NCBI GenBank assembly: GCA_022340775.1
Contig: JAJDNH010000001.1
Location: forward strand, 1-32,607
DNA from: Acidobacteriota bacterium
Lineage (GTDB): Bacteria > Acidobacteriota > Thermoanaerobaculia > Thermoanaerobaculales > Sulfomarinibacteraceae
Direction: 5' to 3'
Length of the DNA stretch: 32,607 nt
The notes beneath the pieces are model-generated. The model was not told the origin of the DNA. It saw only the letters and a program-made list of their open reading frames with translations, and made no database searches. Of the stretch, positions 16,031 to 25,156 are shown piece after piece. The translations under genes were made by a program, and so were the position numbers. The stretch's first letter is position 1. Each line of letters starts with the position of its first letter.

Positions 16031-18435
16031 CGTTCGGATCCCTCCGGCAGCCTCTTCATGGACATGCTCCTCTTCAGTTTGACGTCGACCAGCTTGCACA
16101 GCGCCCGGACCGCCCGATCAGCGGCCCGGAACACCGCGAGCCCTCCGCGCTCCAGCTCTGTGGCAAGAGGATCAAACAGCTCACCTGAATCGACGATCGC
16201 CAATAGCGGTTTGGGGTGCGCCGAGGCTACCGTGGGCAGCAGTCGCGCGATGGAGCGCTCGTCACCAATCGATTCCTTCCAAGCCTCGCTGGCCGGGAGC
16301 GTCTGCAGTGCGGGAGTCAGTGGCACGATCCCAACTGCCACCAGGTCGACTGCATTGTCTTCCAGAACGGTGCCAACGACGGACGCGTAGGCTTCGTCGG
16401 TAGCCATGGGTGTCAGGTCGAGCGGGTTCTTGACATCGACCAAGCCATCGAGACGGAAGCCGGCGAGAGCACCGCGGAGTGCCTCGTCGGCCGCTGGGGA
16501 CAAGGAGGCCAGCACGAGCTCGCGGCCGTCGTTCTTGATCGAGTCGGCCATGCCGACCGCTTCGAAGCCGGCGTTGGAAATGGCCGCCAGACGGTTGCCC
16601 GCGACGGTCTTTCCGCGCAGGCTGACACAGAGCTTCAGGAGGTCAGTGAACTCCTCGAAGTCGTCCGCCACGAGGGCGCCGGCCTGGGTCAGGGCAGCCT
16701 CACAGACCGCGTAGTCACCGGCAACGCTCGCTGTATGCCCGGCGGTGGCCGAGCGGCCCTCGGAGGTGCGGCCGGCCTTGTAGAACACGACGTCCTTGCC
16801 CAGCGCCACGGCCTGCTTGACGGCGCGAGCAAATGCAAGCCCGTCGCCGGGCCTGAAGCCTTCCATGTACACGGCAACCACCTCGATATCCGTGTCATTC
16901 TTGAGGTAGCTGAGCAGGTCGCCGGCGGTCAGGTCAATCTGGTTGCCGATGGAGAGGGCATAGGCCGGATCGAACCACGGCATACGGCTCAGGTTGGTGA
17001 TAATGAAGGCACCGGACTGTGACAGGAAGCACGTCGAACGGGCATGGTCGCCTGACGACTTTGGGAGCTTGCTGTCCGGGATGAACATGGTGTCGTAGCT
17101 CCCCGGGTGTGAGATGACTCCGAGTGAGTTGCCGCCCAGAAACACCGGTCCTCCGTCCCCGGTGGCGTGCGCCTCCTGGATACGGCGCTTCAGCTCTCGT
17201 TCCAGCTCCTGGCTGCCTTCCTTTTCGCCCAGGCCGCCCGGGATCAGGATCACTGCGTTCGCACGGTCGTGATCGAGGACTTCCGCGACAACTTCGGGAA
17301 CCTGGGAGGCTCCCACGGCAACCACGAGCAGATCCACCTTTTCCGGCAGCGTGGCGATCGAATCGACGCACCGAACCCCGTCGATCGACTCGCTGCCGGG
17401 GCGCACGACATAGGCACGATCGGGAGGAAAACCACCGCCCACGATGTTGTTGAGGATGATCCTGCCCATGTTCATGCTCGAGGCGGAGACGCCGATCACA
17501 GCCGCAGAGCGCGGACGCAGTAGAGCGCCAATCTTGGTCAGTGGTCGCTGGCCGGCGCTGCCCTGAGCGGGCTGGAAGGAGCACAACCCGTCCACCGGCG
17601 CCAGATGCCCGCCGGAGACGACAAACGGGTTGACCTCCAATTCGGTAATGTGAAACCGGGCCTCCGGGTCGACGCTGGAGAAGCGGTTGGCCAGATCGAT
17701 GAAGGCCTGGAAACATTCGACCAGGAGGTCATCCGCGACCTGTCGGCGAGCACCTCGCATCTCACCGGCGAGCCGCTGGTAGGACAGCGTCTGACGGAAC
17801 AGATCGAAGAACTGGCGGCCATCGACGAGACCCGTGGGGGCGATCGCCACCGCAGCACCCGGACGAGAGGCGCGGGCCAGGATCTCCATCTCGACGCCCC
17901 CGAGGCCGGCGGAGATGATAGGCCCGAACTCTGCTGTGGCGCGAATGCCGACGAAGAGCTCGGTGGCGAAGCCCTGGGCGTCTGCGGGGACGAACTGGCA
18001 GAGCAGGATGCCAACCATGCGCTCCTGCAGCCGCCGCTGCAGGGCGCCGCGGTCGAGACCAGCAAGCTCCAACGGTACGTCGCCGCTGTGGGAGATCAGG
18101 TGAGCGGCATAGACCTCAGGCACCTCTCGTACCATCAGCTGGAAGGCGGCCTCGACTGCACCGATTTCCTTGGCAACAATGCGAACGCCATGTGCCTCGG
18201 TCTTGTGCGTGATGTCAGGCGACACCACCTTGAGGACCACCCGTTCTCCCGGGATGGCGTCCAGGTCGCCCTGGTTCGGCAGCGAGCCGATCTGAATCAG
18301 CCGGGTGACCGGCGCCGCCTCGGCCCCGGTCTGCGCCAGCAGCCGGTAGCACTCGTGCTCGAACAGGTTCCGCCTGCCATCCGTGTGGGCGGCCTCGAGG
18401 ATGCGATGTATGGCCTGATGTGGACTGGCTGCCAT
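16027..18435 (-). CDS. ADP-forming acyl-CoA synthetase, fused subunits (ATP-grasp first)
   Basis: ATG 18435 preceded by GGGGAGA; 802 residues. The N-terminal ~20-280 is an ATP-grasp domain ([28 protein letters not shown]). Next is a CoA-binding Rossmann domain ~305-420 ([18 protein letters not shown]), then succinyl-CoA-ligase-like domains to ~750 with FLSQSGAFI and the phosphohistidine loop [17 protein letters not shown]. The enzyme converts acyl-CoA, ADP and phosphate to acid, CoA and ATP. The beta-then-alpha order is one of several known arrangements. Directly downstream of iorA-iorB, its likely substrates are aryl-acetyl-CoAs such as phenylacetyl- or indoleacetyl-CoA. That substrate choice is inferred from context. 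Confidence 0.92.
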   Translation of the reverse strand: MAASPHQAIHRILEAAHTDGRRNLFEHECYRLLAQTGAEAAPVTRLIQIGSLPNQGDLDAIPGERVVLKVVSPDITHKTEAHGVRIVAKEIGAVEAAFQLMVREVPEVYAAHLISHSGDVPLELAGLDRGALQRRLQERMVGILLCQFVPADAQGFATELFVGIRATAEFGPIISAGLGGVEMEILARASRPGAAVAIAPTGLVDGRQFFDLFRQTLSYQRLAGEMRGARRQVADDLLVECFQAFIDLANRFSSVDPEARFHITELEVNPFVVSGGHLAPVDGLCSFQPAQGSAGQRPLTKIGALLRPRSAAVIGVSASSMNMGRIILNNIVGGGFPPDRAYVVRPGSESIDGVRCVDSIATLPEKVDLLVVAVGASQVPEVVAEVLDHDRANAVILIPGGLGEKEGSQELERELKRRIQEAHATGDGGPVFLGGNSLGVISHPGSYDTMFIPDSKLPKSSGDHARSTCFLSQSGAFIITNLSRMPWFDPAYALSIGNQIDLTAGDLLSYLKNDTDIEVVAVYMEGFRPGDGLAFARAVKQAVALGKDVVFYKAGRTSEGRSATAGHTASVAGDYAVCEAALTQAGALVADDFEEFTDLLKLCVSLRGKTVAGNRLAAISNAGFEAVGMADSIKNDGRELVLASLSPAADEALRGALAGFRLDGLVDVKNPLDLTPMATDEAYASVVGTVLEDNAVDLVAVGIVPLTPALQTLPASEAWKESIGDERSIARLLPTVASAHPKPLLAIVDSGELFDPLATELERGGLAVFRAADRAVRALCKLVDVKLKRSMSMKRLPEGSER

Positions 18436-18449
18436 CGAGGGTCTCCCCG

Positions 18450-18464
18450 CCGGGAGTCTCCCGG
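18450..18464. repeat. Perfect 7-base inverted repeat upstream of acyl-CoA synthetase gene
   Basis: CCGGGAG-T-CTCCCGG in the 86-base gap between iorB and the synthetase gene, 14 bases before the synthetase ATG and touching the likely ribosome site region. With a one-base centre it would act as a DNA palindrome (operator) or form a smaller-stem RNA hairpin. Role unknown. Confidence 0.55.
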
Positions 18465-18521
18465 CTACTGATGGCGGGACGGCGGTCTCAACGAGCCGGC
18501 CCGCTCACGTTCGGGCGGCGA

Positions 18522-19289
18522 TCACGCCAGAGCGGTGACCTGATCGCAGGCGATCGCACCGTCGCCAGCCAGTATCTCACGCAGCTTGTTGGGCTCGGCT
18601 GCCGCGAAACTGGCCCATGCCTCGGCGTGAACTGGATCGATGGATGCTGGATCCAGCCTTCGGCACAAGGCGAGCGCCTCGAGCGGCCCGACGCCACGAT
18701 CGTTGAGCCCCCGGTAGAAGCCGCCGACGGCACGCCCGAAGCTGAAGGCGCGCCTGTTGACCTCGACGACCTTCTCGCCTTTCCTCAGAAACAGCGTTTC
18801 GACGTGCTTCAGGAGCTGATCCTCAGTGAGCTCGATCTGGTTGGATGCGGCCCCTAGAACGACCATGTTCTGAGCCCGCATGTTGCCCGCCGCCCGCGCA
18901 ACCTGACCGGCATCGACCAGGACCAGATTGGCGAAGGTCGCGAGCTCTTCAAGGAGATCGTCGATGGGTGGGTAGTCGGGAATATTCACGTACGGGGTCA
19001 CGCTCGTGACGACCCAGCCGTCGGGCGCCAGGTAGTGCCAGTAGCGGAGGACCTCGAGGGGCTCGACGCTGAGCACCATGTCGGCCCGTCCCAACGGGAT
19101 GAGGTCCGAGTGGATGGGCTGATCCGAGTAGCGGAGGTGCGACTGGACCGCGCCGCCGCGCTGCGACATCCCATGAACCTCGGCCTGCTTGAACTGCAGG
19201 CCCGCGTCGAGTGCGGCGTTGTCGACGACGTAGGCGATAGACAGGATTCCCTGGCCACCGACGCCTGCGAGGATGATGTTCTCTTGCAT
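18522..19289 (-). CDS. iorB: Indolepyruvate ferredoxin oxidoreductase, beta subunit
   Basis: ATG 19289, 11 bases after the iorA stop, with TAGGAGCGG upstream; 255 residues. The pyruvate:ferredoxin oxidoreductase gamma-type domain is clear: NIILAGVGGQGILSIAYVVD and AEVHGMSQRGGAVQSHLRYS. This subunit pairs with IorA in oxidative decarboxylation of aryl pyruvates to aryl-acyl-CoA. The protein is longer than the compact archaeal subunit because of a helical C-terminal extension from ~195. It contains only two cysteines, both in that region, so it does not supply an iron-sulfur cluster in place of the one missing from IorA. Confidence 0.93.
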   Translation of the reverse strand: MQENIILAGVGGQGILSIAYVVDNAALDAGLQFKQAEVHGMSQRGGAVQSHLRYSDQPIHSDLIPLGRADMVLSVEPLEVLRYWHYLAPDGWVVTSVTPYVNIPDYPPIDDLLEELATFANLVLVDAGQVARAAGNMRAQNMVVLGAASNQIELTEDQLLKHVETLFLRKGEKVVEVNRRAFSFGRAVGGFYRGLNDRGVGPLEALALCRRLDPASIDPVHAEAWASFAAAEPNKLREILAGDGAIACDQVTALA

Positions 19290-19300
19290 CGTGTCCGCTC

Positions 19301-20890
19301 CTAGCTCACCTTGTGACGCTTGATGGCCTCGAGGCAGGCGCGGCGCGCGATGATCACGCTCGGCCCCTGATAGCTCAGCTCCTCGCGGATGACCTGGACG
19401 TTGGCGTCGTGGTTCTTGGGCAACGGCTCGATGATCCGCATGTGGGCGGGATCGATACCGGTGCCGAGGACGATCTGATCGAGGGTCTGTCCGGTGGACA
19501 TCGAGCGCTGCGTGCCGGTCATGCCGACGGTGCTGTTGTCAACCACGATGACGTTGAGGTTGACCCCTTGTTGCACCGCTGAGAGCAGCGGCGTGATTCC
19601 ACCATGGGAGAAGGTGCTGTCACCGATAGCGGCGACGGCGGGTGAGTACCCGGCATGTGCGGCACCGGCTGCCATGCCGATGCTGGCGCCCATCGCGACG
19701 CAGCTGTGGATGGCCTCCAGCGGAGGCAGTGCTGCCAGCGTGTAGCAGCCAATATCGGAGAACACCTGTGGGTTATCGAAGGTGTCCAGGGCTTCGTTCA
19801 GCGCCTTGAATGTGTCGGTGTGGGGGCACCCCGTGCACAGGGACGGAGGACGGCCGGCGATGGATTCCTGAGGCTCACGAGCAGTGTCCAGCGGTGCCAG
19901 GCCCAACGCAGACCGGACCAGATCGGGGTTGAGCTCTCCGGTTCGTGGCAGCTCACCGGTCATGCGTCCCTTGACGGTCACGTTCTGAAGGCCGAAGAGA
20001 CCGCGGATCGTGCTTTCGACCAGTGGATAGCCGTCCTCCAAAACCAGCAGCTCATCGACGTGTTCGACGAGAGTGCGGATCTTCGCGGTAGGCAACGGGT
20101 AGTGGCGGAGGGTGAGTACCGAAAGGTCGTGGTCGTCGGCAACGTTCTCATAGAAGTAGTTGGCGGCCAATCCACAAACGATCACACCCTTCTTGCCCAC
20201 CAGGGTGAGGGTGTTGTAGCGGCTCTCCTCAGCTTGCCTCAGGAGCTCGGGTTGCTTCTCGGTCAGGTGCTGGTACTGCACCCGCGCGTTGCTCGGCAGC
20301 AGGGTCCACTTCTTGATGTCGCGGTTCGGCTCGAGGTCGTTCTGTGCACGGGGTTCGGGGACAGTTACCACGGCTGAACGGCTGTGTGCGATCCGGGTCA
20401 CCAACCGGATCATGACCGGAGTCGACAACGCTTCGGACAGCTCGAAGGCGTCGAACATCATGTCGTAGCACTCTTGCTGGTCGTGCGGCTCGAGGCAGGG
20501 GATGAGGGCGAACTGAGCGTAGTAGCGGCTGTCCTGTTCGTTCTGACTGGAGTGCATCCCGGGGTCGTCGGCGACCGCCACCACCAGGCCGCCGTTGGTC
20601 CCGGTGATGGCCGAGTTCATGAAGGCGTCGGCGGCCACGTTGAGCCCGACGTGCTTCATGCAGACCAGAGCCCGCTTGCCGGCCCAGCTCATCCCCAGAG
20701 CCTCTTCGTACGCGACCTTCTCGTTGGTGCTCCAGAAGGCATGGATGTTACCGACCTTCTTGGCGTACCTCTCAACGAACTCGAAGATCTCGGTCGACGG
20801 GGTCCCCGGGTATCCATAAACCCCGCTCAGACCTGCGTGAACCGCACCCAGGCCGACGGCTTCGTCGCCCAGCAGAAGCTGACGTTGCAT
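19301..20890 (-). CDS. iorA: Indolepyruvate ferredoxin oxidoreductase, alpha subunit, lacking C-terminal ferredoxin domain
   Basis: ATG 20890 has GGGAGGTG seven bases upstream; the in-frame extension to 21055 is not conserved. 529 residues. The N-terminal domain has LLGDEAVGLGAVHAG and a STNEKVAYEEALG segment with the likely thiamine-activating Glu; the C-terminal thiamine diphosphate domain has CTGCPHTDTF and GDSTFSHGGITPLLSAV ... VDNSTVGMTG. It oxidatively decarboxylates indolepyruvate and related aryl pyruvates. Archaeal IorA continues after the IIARRAC-like segment into a two-[4Fe-4S] ferredoxin domain; here the protein ends 11 residues after that Cys, with no Cys-rich tail and no separate ferredoxin gene nearby. 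The electron acceptor is therefore unclear. Confidence 0.93.
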   Translation of the reverse strand: MQRQLLLGDEAVGLGAVHAGLSGVYGYPGTPSTEIFEFVERYAKKVGNIHAFWSTNEKVAYEEALGMSWAGKRALVCMKHVGLNVAADAFMNSAITGTNGGLVVAVADDPGMHSSQNEQDSRYYAQFALIPCLEPHDQQECYDMMFDAFELSEALSTPVMIRLVTRIAHSRSAVVTVPEPRAQNDLEPNRDIKKWTLLPSNARVQYQHLTEKQPELLRQAEESRYNTLTLVGKKGVIVCGLAANYFYENVADDHDLSVLTLRHYPLPTAKIRTLVEHVDELLVLEDGYPLVESTIRGLFGLQNVTVKGRMTGELPRTGELNPDLVRSALGLAPLDTAREPQESIAGRPPSLCTGCPHTDTFKALNEALDTFDNPQVFSDIGCYTLAALPPLEAIHSCVAMGASIGMAAGAAHAGYSPAVAAIGDSTFSHGGITPLLSAVQQGVNLNVIVVDNSTVGMTGTQRSMSTGQTLDQIVLGTGIDPAHMRIIEPLPKNHDANVQVIREELSYQGPSVIIARRACLEAIKRHKVS

Positions 20891-21023
20891 GTGAAGCACC
20901 TCCCTGTTCGCCGCGATTCTACCGGCGCGCCCGGCAGGGTGACGAACGATGCCTTGTGAATCTTTGCACAGCTCGCGCGGCCCTGCAACCGCACCCGCGG
21001 TAGCTTTCAGCGAAAGATTCCTG

Positions 21024-21029
21024 GATAAT
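21024..21029 (+). promoter_or_regulatory. Candidate -10 box for surE operon
   Basis: GATAAT matches the sigma-70 -10 consensus at 5 of 6 positions and ends six bases before the surE ATG at 21036. No good -35 box (TAGCTT sits at the right distance) and no good ribosome site are present. If used, the transcript would start at or next to the ATG, giving a leaderless mRNA. Confidence 0.3.
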
Positions 21030-21035
21030 CCGCCC

Positions 21036-21812
21036 ATGGAACGGCGCCCGCGCATCCTGGTGACAAACGATGACGGCTACACCTCACAAGGCATCCAGGT
21101 ACTCGCCGATGCACTCGAAGCGCTCGGAGAGGTCTGGGTGGTAGCCCCGAACCGGGAGCAGTCGGCCGTCTCTCACGCCCTGACCCTTCACCGGCCGCTC
21201 CGTGCCGAAAGGCTCGGAGAGCACCGTTTCTCCGTGGACGGCACTCCGACCGACTGCGTCACGCTGGCAGCAGGCTCGCTGATGGCGGGAGCTCCTCCCG
21301 ACATCGTGGTCTCGGGGATCAACTTCGGTGCCAACATGGGCGTTGACGTACACTACTCCGGAACCGTGTCAGCAGCCTTCGAAGGCGTGATCCTGGGCTT
21401 TCCCGCCATCGCGGTCTCGCAGCTGGTGGGCGAGGAGTTCTCGTTTCACCCGGCGGCCCGGTTCGCACGTCAGCTCACGGATTGGGTCCTCCGACATGGT
21501 CTGCCACCGAACACGCTTCTCAACGTCAATGTTCCGGTCGAGCCGCCGCGAGGCGTGCGCCTGACCCGGCTCGGGAGCCGGCGCTACACCGAGGGTGTCA
21601 TCGAGCAGAACGACCCTCGCGGCCGGCAGATCTACTGGATCGGGGGTGGCGAGCCGCAGTGGGACTCAACGCCCGGGACTGACTTCCCGGTGGCTCACGG
21701 TGGTTTGATCTCCGTTACCCCGTTGCATCTGGACATGACCGAACGACGGTTCCTGGAGAAGCTACAGCGGGACCTGCCCAGCTGGGCCGAGGCCGGAGAG
21801 AAGAGTGCGTGA
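21036..21812 (+). CDS. surE: 5'/3'-nucleotidase SurE
   Basis: ATG at 21036 gives MERRPRILVTNDDGYTSQGI; the upstream in-frame extension is not conserved. 258 residues. Family motifs: acidic metal site in TNDDG, PNREQSAVSHALTL, DGTPTDCV and VSGINFGANMGVDVHYSGTV. SurE is a metal-dependent nucleoside monophosphate phosphatase active on 5' and 3' nucleotides. The gene overlaps pcm by eight bases, the same pairing as in enterobacteria, where both serve stationary-phase survival. No strong ribosome site precedes the ATG. Confidence 0.96.
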   Translation: MERRPRILVTNDDGYTSQGIQVLADALEALGEVWVVAPNREQSAVSHALTLHRPLRAERLGEHRFSVDGTPTDCVTLAAGSLMAGAPPDIVVSGINFGANMGVDVHYSGTVSAAFEGVILGFPAIAVSQLVGEEFSFHPAARFARQLTDWVLRHGLPPNTLLNVNVPVEPPRGVRLTRLGSRRYTEGVIEQNDPRGRQIYWIGGGEPQWDSTPGTDFPVAHGGLISVTPLHLDMTERRFLEKLQRDLPSWAEAGEKSA

Positions 21813-22461
21813 CGGCTTTTCGTACCGGCGGGAACAGATGGTGTCTGCGCTACGGCAGTCCGGGATTCAAGATCACCGGGTACTGTCAGCTATGGCCGAG
21901 ATTCCTCGTCATTACTTCGTTCCTCCGGAGTGGCGCCACCAGGCCTACTCGGAGGACGTCTCGATTCACATTGGCGAGGGCCAGACGATCTCGCAGCCCC
22001 GCGTCGTGGCGGCGATGACGGAGGCCGCCGCTCTGACTGCAGAGGCCCGCGTGCTCGAGGTGGGGACAGGCTCCGGCTACCAGGCCGCGGTGCTTTCTCG
22101 GCTGGTCCAGTTCGTTTTCAGCGTCGAGCGGATTGCATCGCTGGCGCGCGAGGCCAAGGGACGGCTGGACGCGCTTGGCATCGAGAACGTCAGCATCAAG
22201 GTGATGGACGGCACGCTGGGGTGGCGGGCGCAGGCGCCGTACCAGGCGATCCTCGTGACCGCCGGGGCGCCGAGCGTGCCCGAGCCTCTGCTGGATCAGC
22301 TGGCCGAAGGTGGACGACTGGTGGTTCCCATCGGTGAGCGGAGGCAGCAGGTCCTGACCGTCGTCGAAAGGCGTGGCGACCGAGTTCGTCGGTCCGAGCT
22401 TCAGGGGGCGTGCTTCGTACCATTGATCGGGCGTCACGGTTGGGAGGAGAGCAGCGAGTGA
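21805..22461 (+). CDS. pcm: Protein-L-isoaspartate O-methyltransferase
   Basis: GTG start inside the end of surE, with GGAGAG about 5 bases upstream; 218 residues. The family motifs are all visible: DVSIHIGEGQTISQPRVVA, SAM-binding VLEVGTGSGYQAAVLSRL, VFSVERIASLA and LVTAGAPSVPEPLLDQLAEG. It methylates L-isoaspartyl residues so that damaged proteins can be repaired, using S-adenosylmethionine in the cytoplasm. Length is normal. The stop overlaps the start of the next gene (GTGA). Assignment is secure. Confidence 0.96.
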   Translation: MRDGFSYRREQMVSALRQSGIQDHRVLSAMAEIPRHYFVPPEWRHQAYSEDVSIHIGEGQTISQPRVVAAMTEAAALTAEARVLEVGTGSGYQAAVLSRLVQFVFSVERIASLAREAKGRLDALGIENVSIKVMDGTLGWRAQAPYQAILVTAGAPSVPEPLLDQLAEGGRLVVPIGERRQQVLTVVERRGDRVRRSELQGACFVPLIGRHGWEESSE

Positions 22462-23066
22462 AGGAGCGTCTGTTCGCCTGGATCGAAGCTATTGCAGCCT
22501 CGCCGCATCCGGGCTGGTGGCTGTTCGGGCTGGCGTTTGCGGAGGCCTCGTTCTTTCCCCTGCCCCCCGACACCCTCCTGATCACCCTTGGGGTTGTGAA
22601 CCCCGAACGCGCCATCTGGTACGGCCTGGTGTGCACCGCGGGCAGCGTCCTCGGAGGTGCGGCCGGCTACACGATCGGGCTGTACGGTGGTCGTCCGATT
22701 CTCTACCGCCTGTTCAACCAGACCAAGGTCGCCGCAGTCGAGCGTCTCTACGATCGCTACAACGCCTGGGCCACCGGCATCGCGGGCCTCACGCCGATCC
22801 CCTACAAGGTGTTCACGATTGGCGGCGGTTCGTTCAAGATCAACTTCCGGGTATTCATGCTGGCTTCGCTCGCTTCCAGGGGATTCCGCTTCATGGTGGA
22901 AGGAGTCCTGCTGTACTACTTCGGGTCTGCCGTCAGAGACTTCCTCTACCGGGAGTTCAACTGGTTGTCGATCGCGTTGGTCGTGTTGGGTGTCGCTGGG
23001 TTCTGGGTCGTTCACCATGTCGGCCGTCGCGCTCACCGCAACGCTGAGGCAATGGATGGCGAGTGA
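22458..23066 (+). CDS. YqaA/DedA-family inner membrane protein
   Basis: GTG at 22458 overlaps the pcm stop and has GGGAGGAG 8 bases upstream; 202 residues. An amphipathic start ([14 protein letters not shown]) is followed by [20 protein letters not shown], a [17 protein letters not shown] segment, [19 protein letters not shown] and a C-terminal membrane helix ([18 protein letters not shown]). These are typical of the YqaA branch of SNARE-associated/DedA proteins. Some DedA relatives are lipid flippases or needed for membrane homeostasis; the substrate of this branch is unknown. Translation is coupled on both sides. Confidence 0.9.
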   Translation: MKERLFAWIEAIAASPHPGWWLFGLAFAEASFFPLPPDTLLITLGVVNPERAIWYGLVCTAGSVLGGAAGYTIGLYGGRPILYRLFNQTKVAAVERLYDRYNAWATGIAGLTPIPYKVFTIGGGSFKINFRVFMLASLASRGFRFMVEGVLLYYFGSAVRDFLYREFNWLSIALVVLGVAGFWVVHHVGRRAHRNAEAMDGE

Positions 23067-23349
23067 GGAGAGGCGGACGCGCCGCTATCGCGTATATGGT
23101 CGTGTCCAGGGCGTCGGCTTCCGTGCCTTCGTGTGGCGTTCAGCCTCTGATCTCGGTCTGGCGGGCTGGGTACGGAACTGCTACGACGGGAGCGTCGAGG
23201 TATTGGCGGAGGCCGCTCCGCACGATCTGCTGGAGCTGGAGGCGAGGCTGCGGCGCGGACCGACCTGGGCGCACGTGAGTCGGGTCGAGGTGGCCGACGA
23301 GCCGCCTGGCACGGCGCCGGTCGGGTTCTCGGTTCGCCGCGATGGGTGA
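23056..23349 (+). CDS. acyP: Acylphosphatase
   Basis: ATG at 23056 overlaps the membrane protein gene by 11 bases; GAGG is the only ribosome-site-like sequence and coupling probably drives translation. 97 residues. The signature is intact: [17 protein letters not shown] with the phosphate-binding Arg, and [18 protein letters not shown] with the catalytic Asn. The enzyme hydrolyses acyl phosphates such as acetyl phosphate or 1,3-bisphosphoglycerate. Length is normal. Confidence 0.95.
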   Translation: MASEERRTRRYRVYGRVQGVGFRAFVWRSASDLGLAGWVRNCYDGSVEVLAEAAPHDLLELEARLRRGPTWAHVSRVEVADEPPGTAPVGFSVRRDG

Positions 23350-24472
23350 GCCGCCACCGCTCATTCTCGGTGACCCCGGCCCGGAGCTGGCCCGATCGCT
23401 CGCCAACGTGCTGGCGGGCGCCCGGAAGGCTGGCGCACCGAGCATCGAGGTGATCGTCGTCCAGGGCACGGACGACGAGTGGTTGCATCAGCTCCTCCAG
23501 CAACCGTCCGAGAGACGTCTGCGGGGCGTGGTCGTGGCGCGGAACGAGCACGGCTTGGCGGCGGCGGTGAGGGCTGGGATCGGTGGGGCGCTGTGGTCGC
23601 CGCCGGCAACGTCTGCGATGGCCGCCGCGCTCCAAGCAGCTGCGGATGCTGAAAAGGCCTCACATGGGGAGATGCTGTCGATCGAGGACGCTGCCGCGCT
23701 CGTAGGGGGGTCTGCGGAGGCGTGGGCCGTCGTGCGGGTCGCCGGTCAGGAGCTGTGGCTGGGCCGGTCCGGACTGACGGCGCTGCGGCACGCGCTGGCG
23801 AGGGTTGGAAGGACGCTCGACACAGCCTACCTGTTGAATGTGGGCGCAGCTCTCCTGGTCCCCGCAGAGCGTGTTGAAGCTGCCTCCGCCGCCTGGCTGA
23901 AGAGTCAAAGCGTGGGCGCCGCTCCCGGTGGGAGCCAGCTGGTGTGGACCGTCATTCCTGTGAGCGCAAACGAGATGATGATTTTCGAGGCTGTTGGCGG
24001 CGGTCGTCCCGGTGGCCCGGGAAGAGAACCGCAACGACCTGAGGTTCTCGAACCCGTCTACGAGATTCCCAGTGGCCGAAGGGTCGGATGGTGGTCCCTG
24101 AAGTCTTCCGAGGAGGCCGCACCGGACGGCTGGCTTGCAGTACCTGAGGCGGCGGCGGGCGGGGTGTGCCGCTGGCGCCTCGAGGGTGGCGCGGAAGGGC
24201 CGGCGAGGGTGCCCGAGATCGTCCGTACGGGTGACGTTCCGGTCACGGGCGAGGCGGCGGCCGCTCGTGTTCCCGGCTGGGTCGCGGCTGACCTACGACC
24301 CGCAACGCCGGGGGGCCTCCTCGTGGAGCGGCTGGCACGCGCCACCGAGGCAGCCGGGATACCACTGTGGGTACCGAACGTGACCATGGAAGGACTGCGC
24401 TTCTTGCTCGGTGTAGGTACCGTGATGTGGGTCGATGGGCCGGCGGTGCCGGTTGGGGACGAGCCACAGTGA
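23342..24472 (+). CDS. Protein of unknown function, last gene of surE operon
   Basis: ATG at 23342 overlaps the acylphosphatase stop by eight bases; 376 residues. I do not recognise the family. The N-terminal ~110 residues have an alternating strand/helix pattern and an ending ([25 protein letters not shown]) that resembles alpha4-beta5-alpha5 of a receiver domain without its acidic pocket, so a degenerate receiver is possible. A strand-rich middle follows, including a [20 protein letters not shown] segment, then a Pro/Gly/Arg-rich linker near 220-240. The last ~35 residues ([18 protein letters not shown]) look hydrophobic and ordered. There is no signal peptide or membrane segment. Base use matches the neighbours, and a terminator follows immediately, so it is a genuine gene. 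Confidence 0.75.
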   Translation: MGEPPPLILGDPGPELARSLANVLAGARKAGAPSIEVIVVQGTDDEWLHQLLQQPSERRLRGVVVARNEHGLAAAVRAGIGGALWSPPATSAMAAALQAAADAEKASHGEMLSIEDAAALVGGSAEAWAVVRVAGQELWLGRSGLTALRHALARVGRTLDTAYLLNVGAALLVPAERVEAASAAWLKSQSVGAAPGGSQLVWTVIPVSANEMMIFEAVGGGRPGGPGREPQRPEVLEPVYEIPSGRRVGWWSLKSSEEAAPDGWLAVPEAAAGGVCRWRLEGGAEGPARVPEIVRTGDVPVTGEAAAARVPGWVAADLRPATPGGLLVERLARATEAAGIPLWVPNVTMEGLRFLLGVGTVMWVDGPAVPVGDEPQ

Positions 24473-24485
24473 CCACCACAAGAGA

Positions 24486-24513
24486 AGAGGGCGTCGGATT
24501 GGCGACGCCCTCT
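24486..24513. terminator. Intrinsic terminator hairpin, probably bidirectional
   Basis: An 11-base perfect stem AGAGGGCGTCG / CGACGCCCTCT with loop GATTGG lies between convergent genes, 14 bases after the end of the surE operon. The 3' side continues CTCGTCT (poor T-tract); the reverse strand reads into CTTCTCTTG. The best terminator in the window. Confidence 0.8.
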
Positions 24514-24536
24514 CTCGTCTACGGTCCGTTGTTGTT

Positions 24537-24881
24537 CTACTTCTGCTTGGCCTTCCGCATGTGCCTCATGTGATGGTGGTAGACGCGCACCATCTGCGCG
24601 GTCATTTCGTTCGCTGCTTTCGTGTAGGTGACGGCGACGGGCGTCCCGGCCTTGAGCTCGGCGACGCCGACAATCTTGCCGCGGTCGGTGATCTTCGTCG
24701 TCTTCTCGAGCTTGAACAGCTGATCCTTGCCGTTTCGGCACTGCAGGGTGAAGGTGTTGTCGTTGGCATTGACTGCGGTGACCTTGCCGTGCATGACTGT
24801 GGCCGCAGGCGCCGCCTGAGCGATCGACACCGCTCCAAGGACCAGAACCAAGCCCACGAGAACACTCAGGAACCTACGCAT
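24537..24881 (-). CDS. Small exported protein, OB-like (DUF5666-type) fold
   Basis: ATG 24881 with AAGGAG upstream; the longer in-frame reading is not conserved. 114 residues. The N-terminus is a signal peptide (RRFLSVLVGLVLVLGAVS, probable cleavage after AQA). The mature part is a short beta-rich domain beginning MHGKVTAVNANDNTFTLQC and ending EMTAQMVRVY, resembling the DUF5666/OB-like pattern of small periplasmic proteins. The C-terminus is His/Lys/Met rich (HHHMRHMRKAKQK), which might bind metal. No function known. Convergent with the surE operon through the shared terminator. Confidence 0.75.
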   Translation of the reverse strand: MRRFLSVLVGLVLVLGAVSIAQAAPAATVMHGKVTAVNANDNTFTLQCRNGKDQLFKLEKTTKITDRGKIVGVAELKAGTPVAVTYTKAANEMTAQMVRVYHHHMRHMRKAKQK

Positions 24882-25156
24882 TGCAGATCTCCTTTCTGTT
24901 TCCGCAGGACGTTTGTCCCGCGATCCCGGGTTGTTGCTAGCATCAACCGTGCCATTCATCGAGATCTGGACGCAGCTGCTGCGGGCCGTCGGGGCGCGGG
25001 TTGAGCGGCAGGCCAGCCAACGCCGGCGCCTGTGGCGGCGCCTGGCAGGCATACAGCGCCTGAATGACGCGCCGTCCTGTCACGGTACCGCTACAGCCTG
25101 CGTCAGCGGAGCCGTTGTTCCTTGAAGGATTGCTGCTGCTCTGCTGCAATGGTGGT

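Noticed and set aside
20891-21055. Upstream extension of IorA
   Set aside because: Covers the divergent promoter region of surE and is not IorA-like; ATG 20890 has a strong ribosome site.
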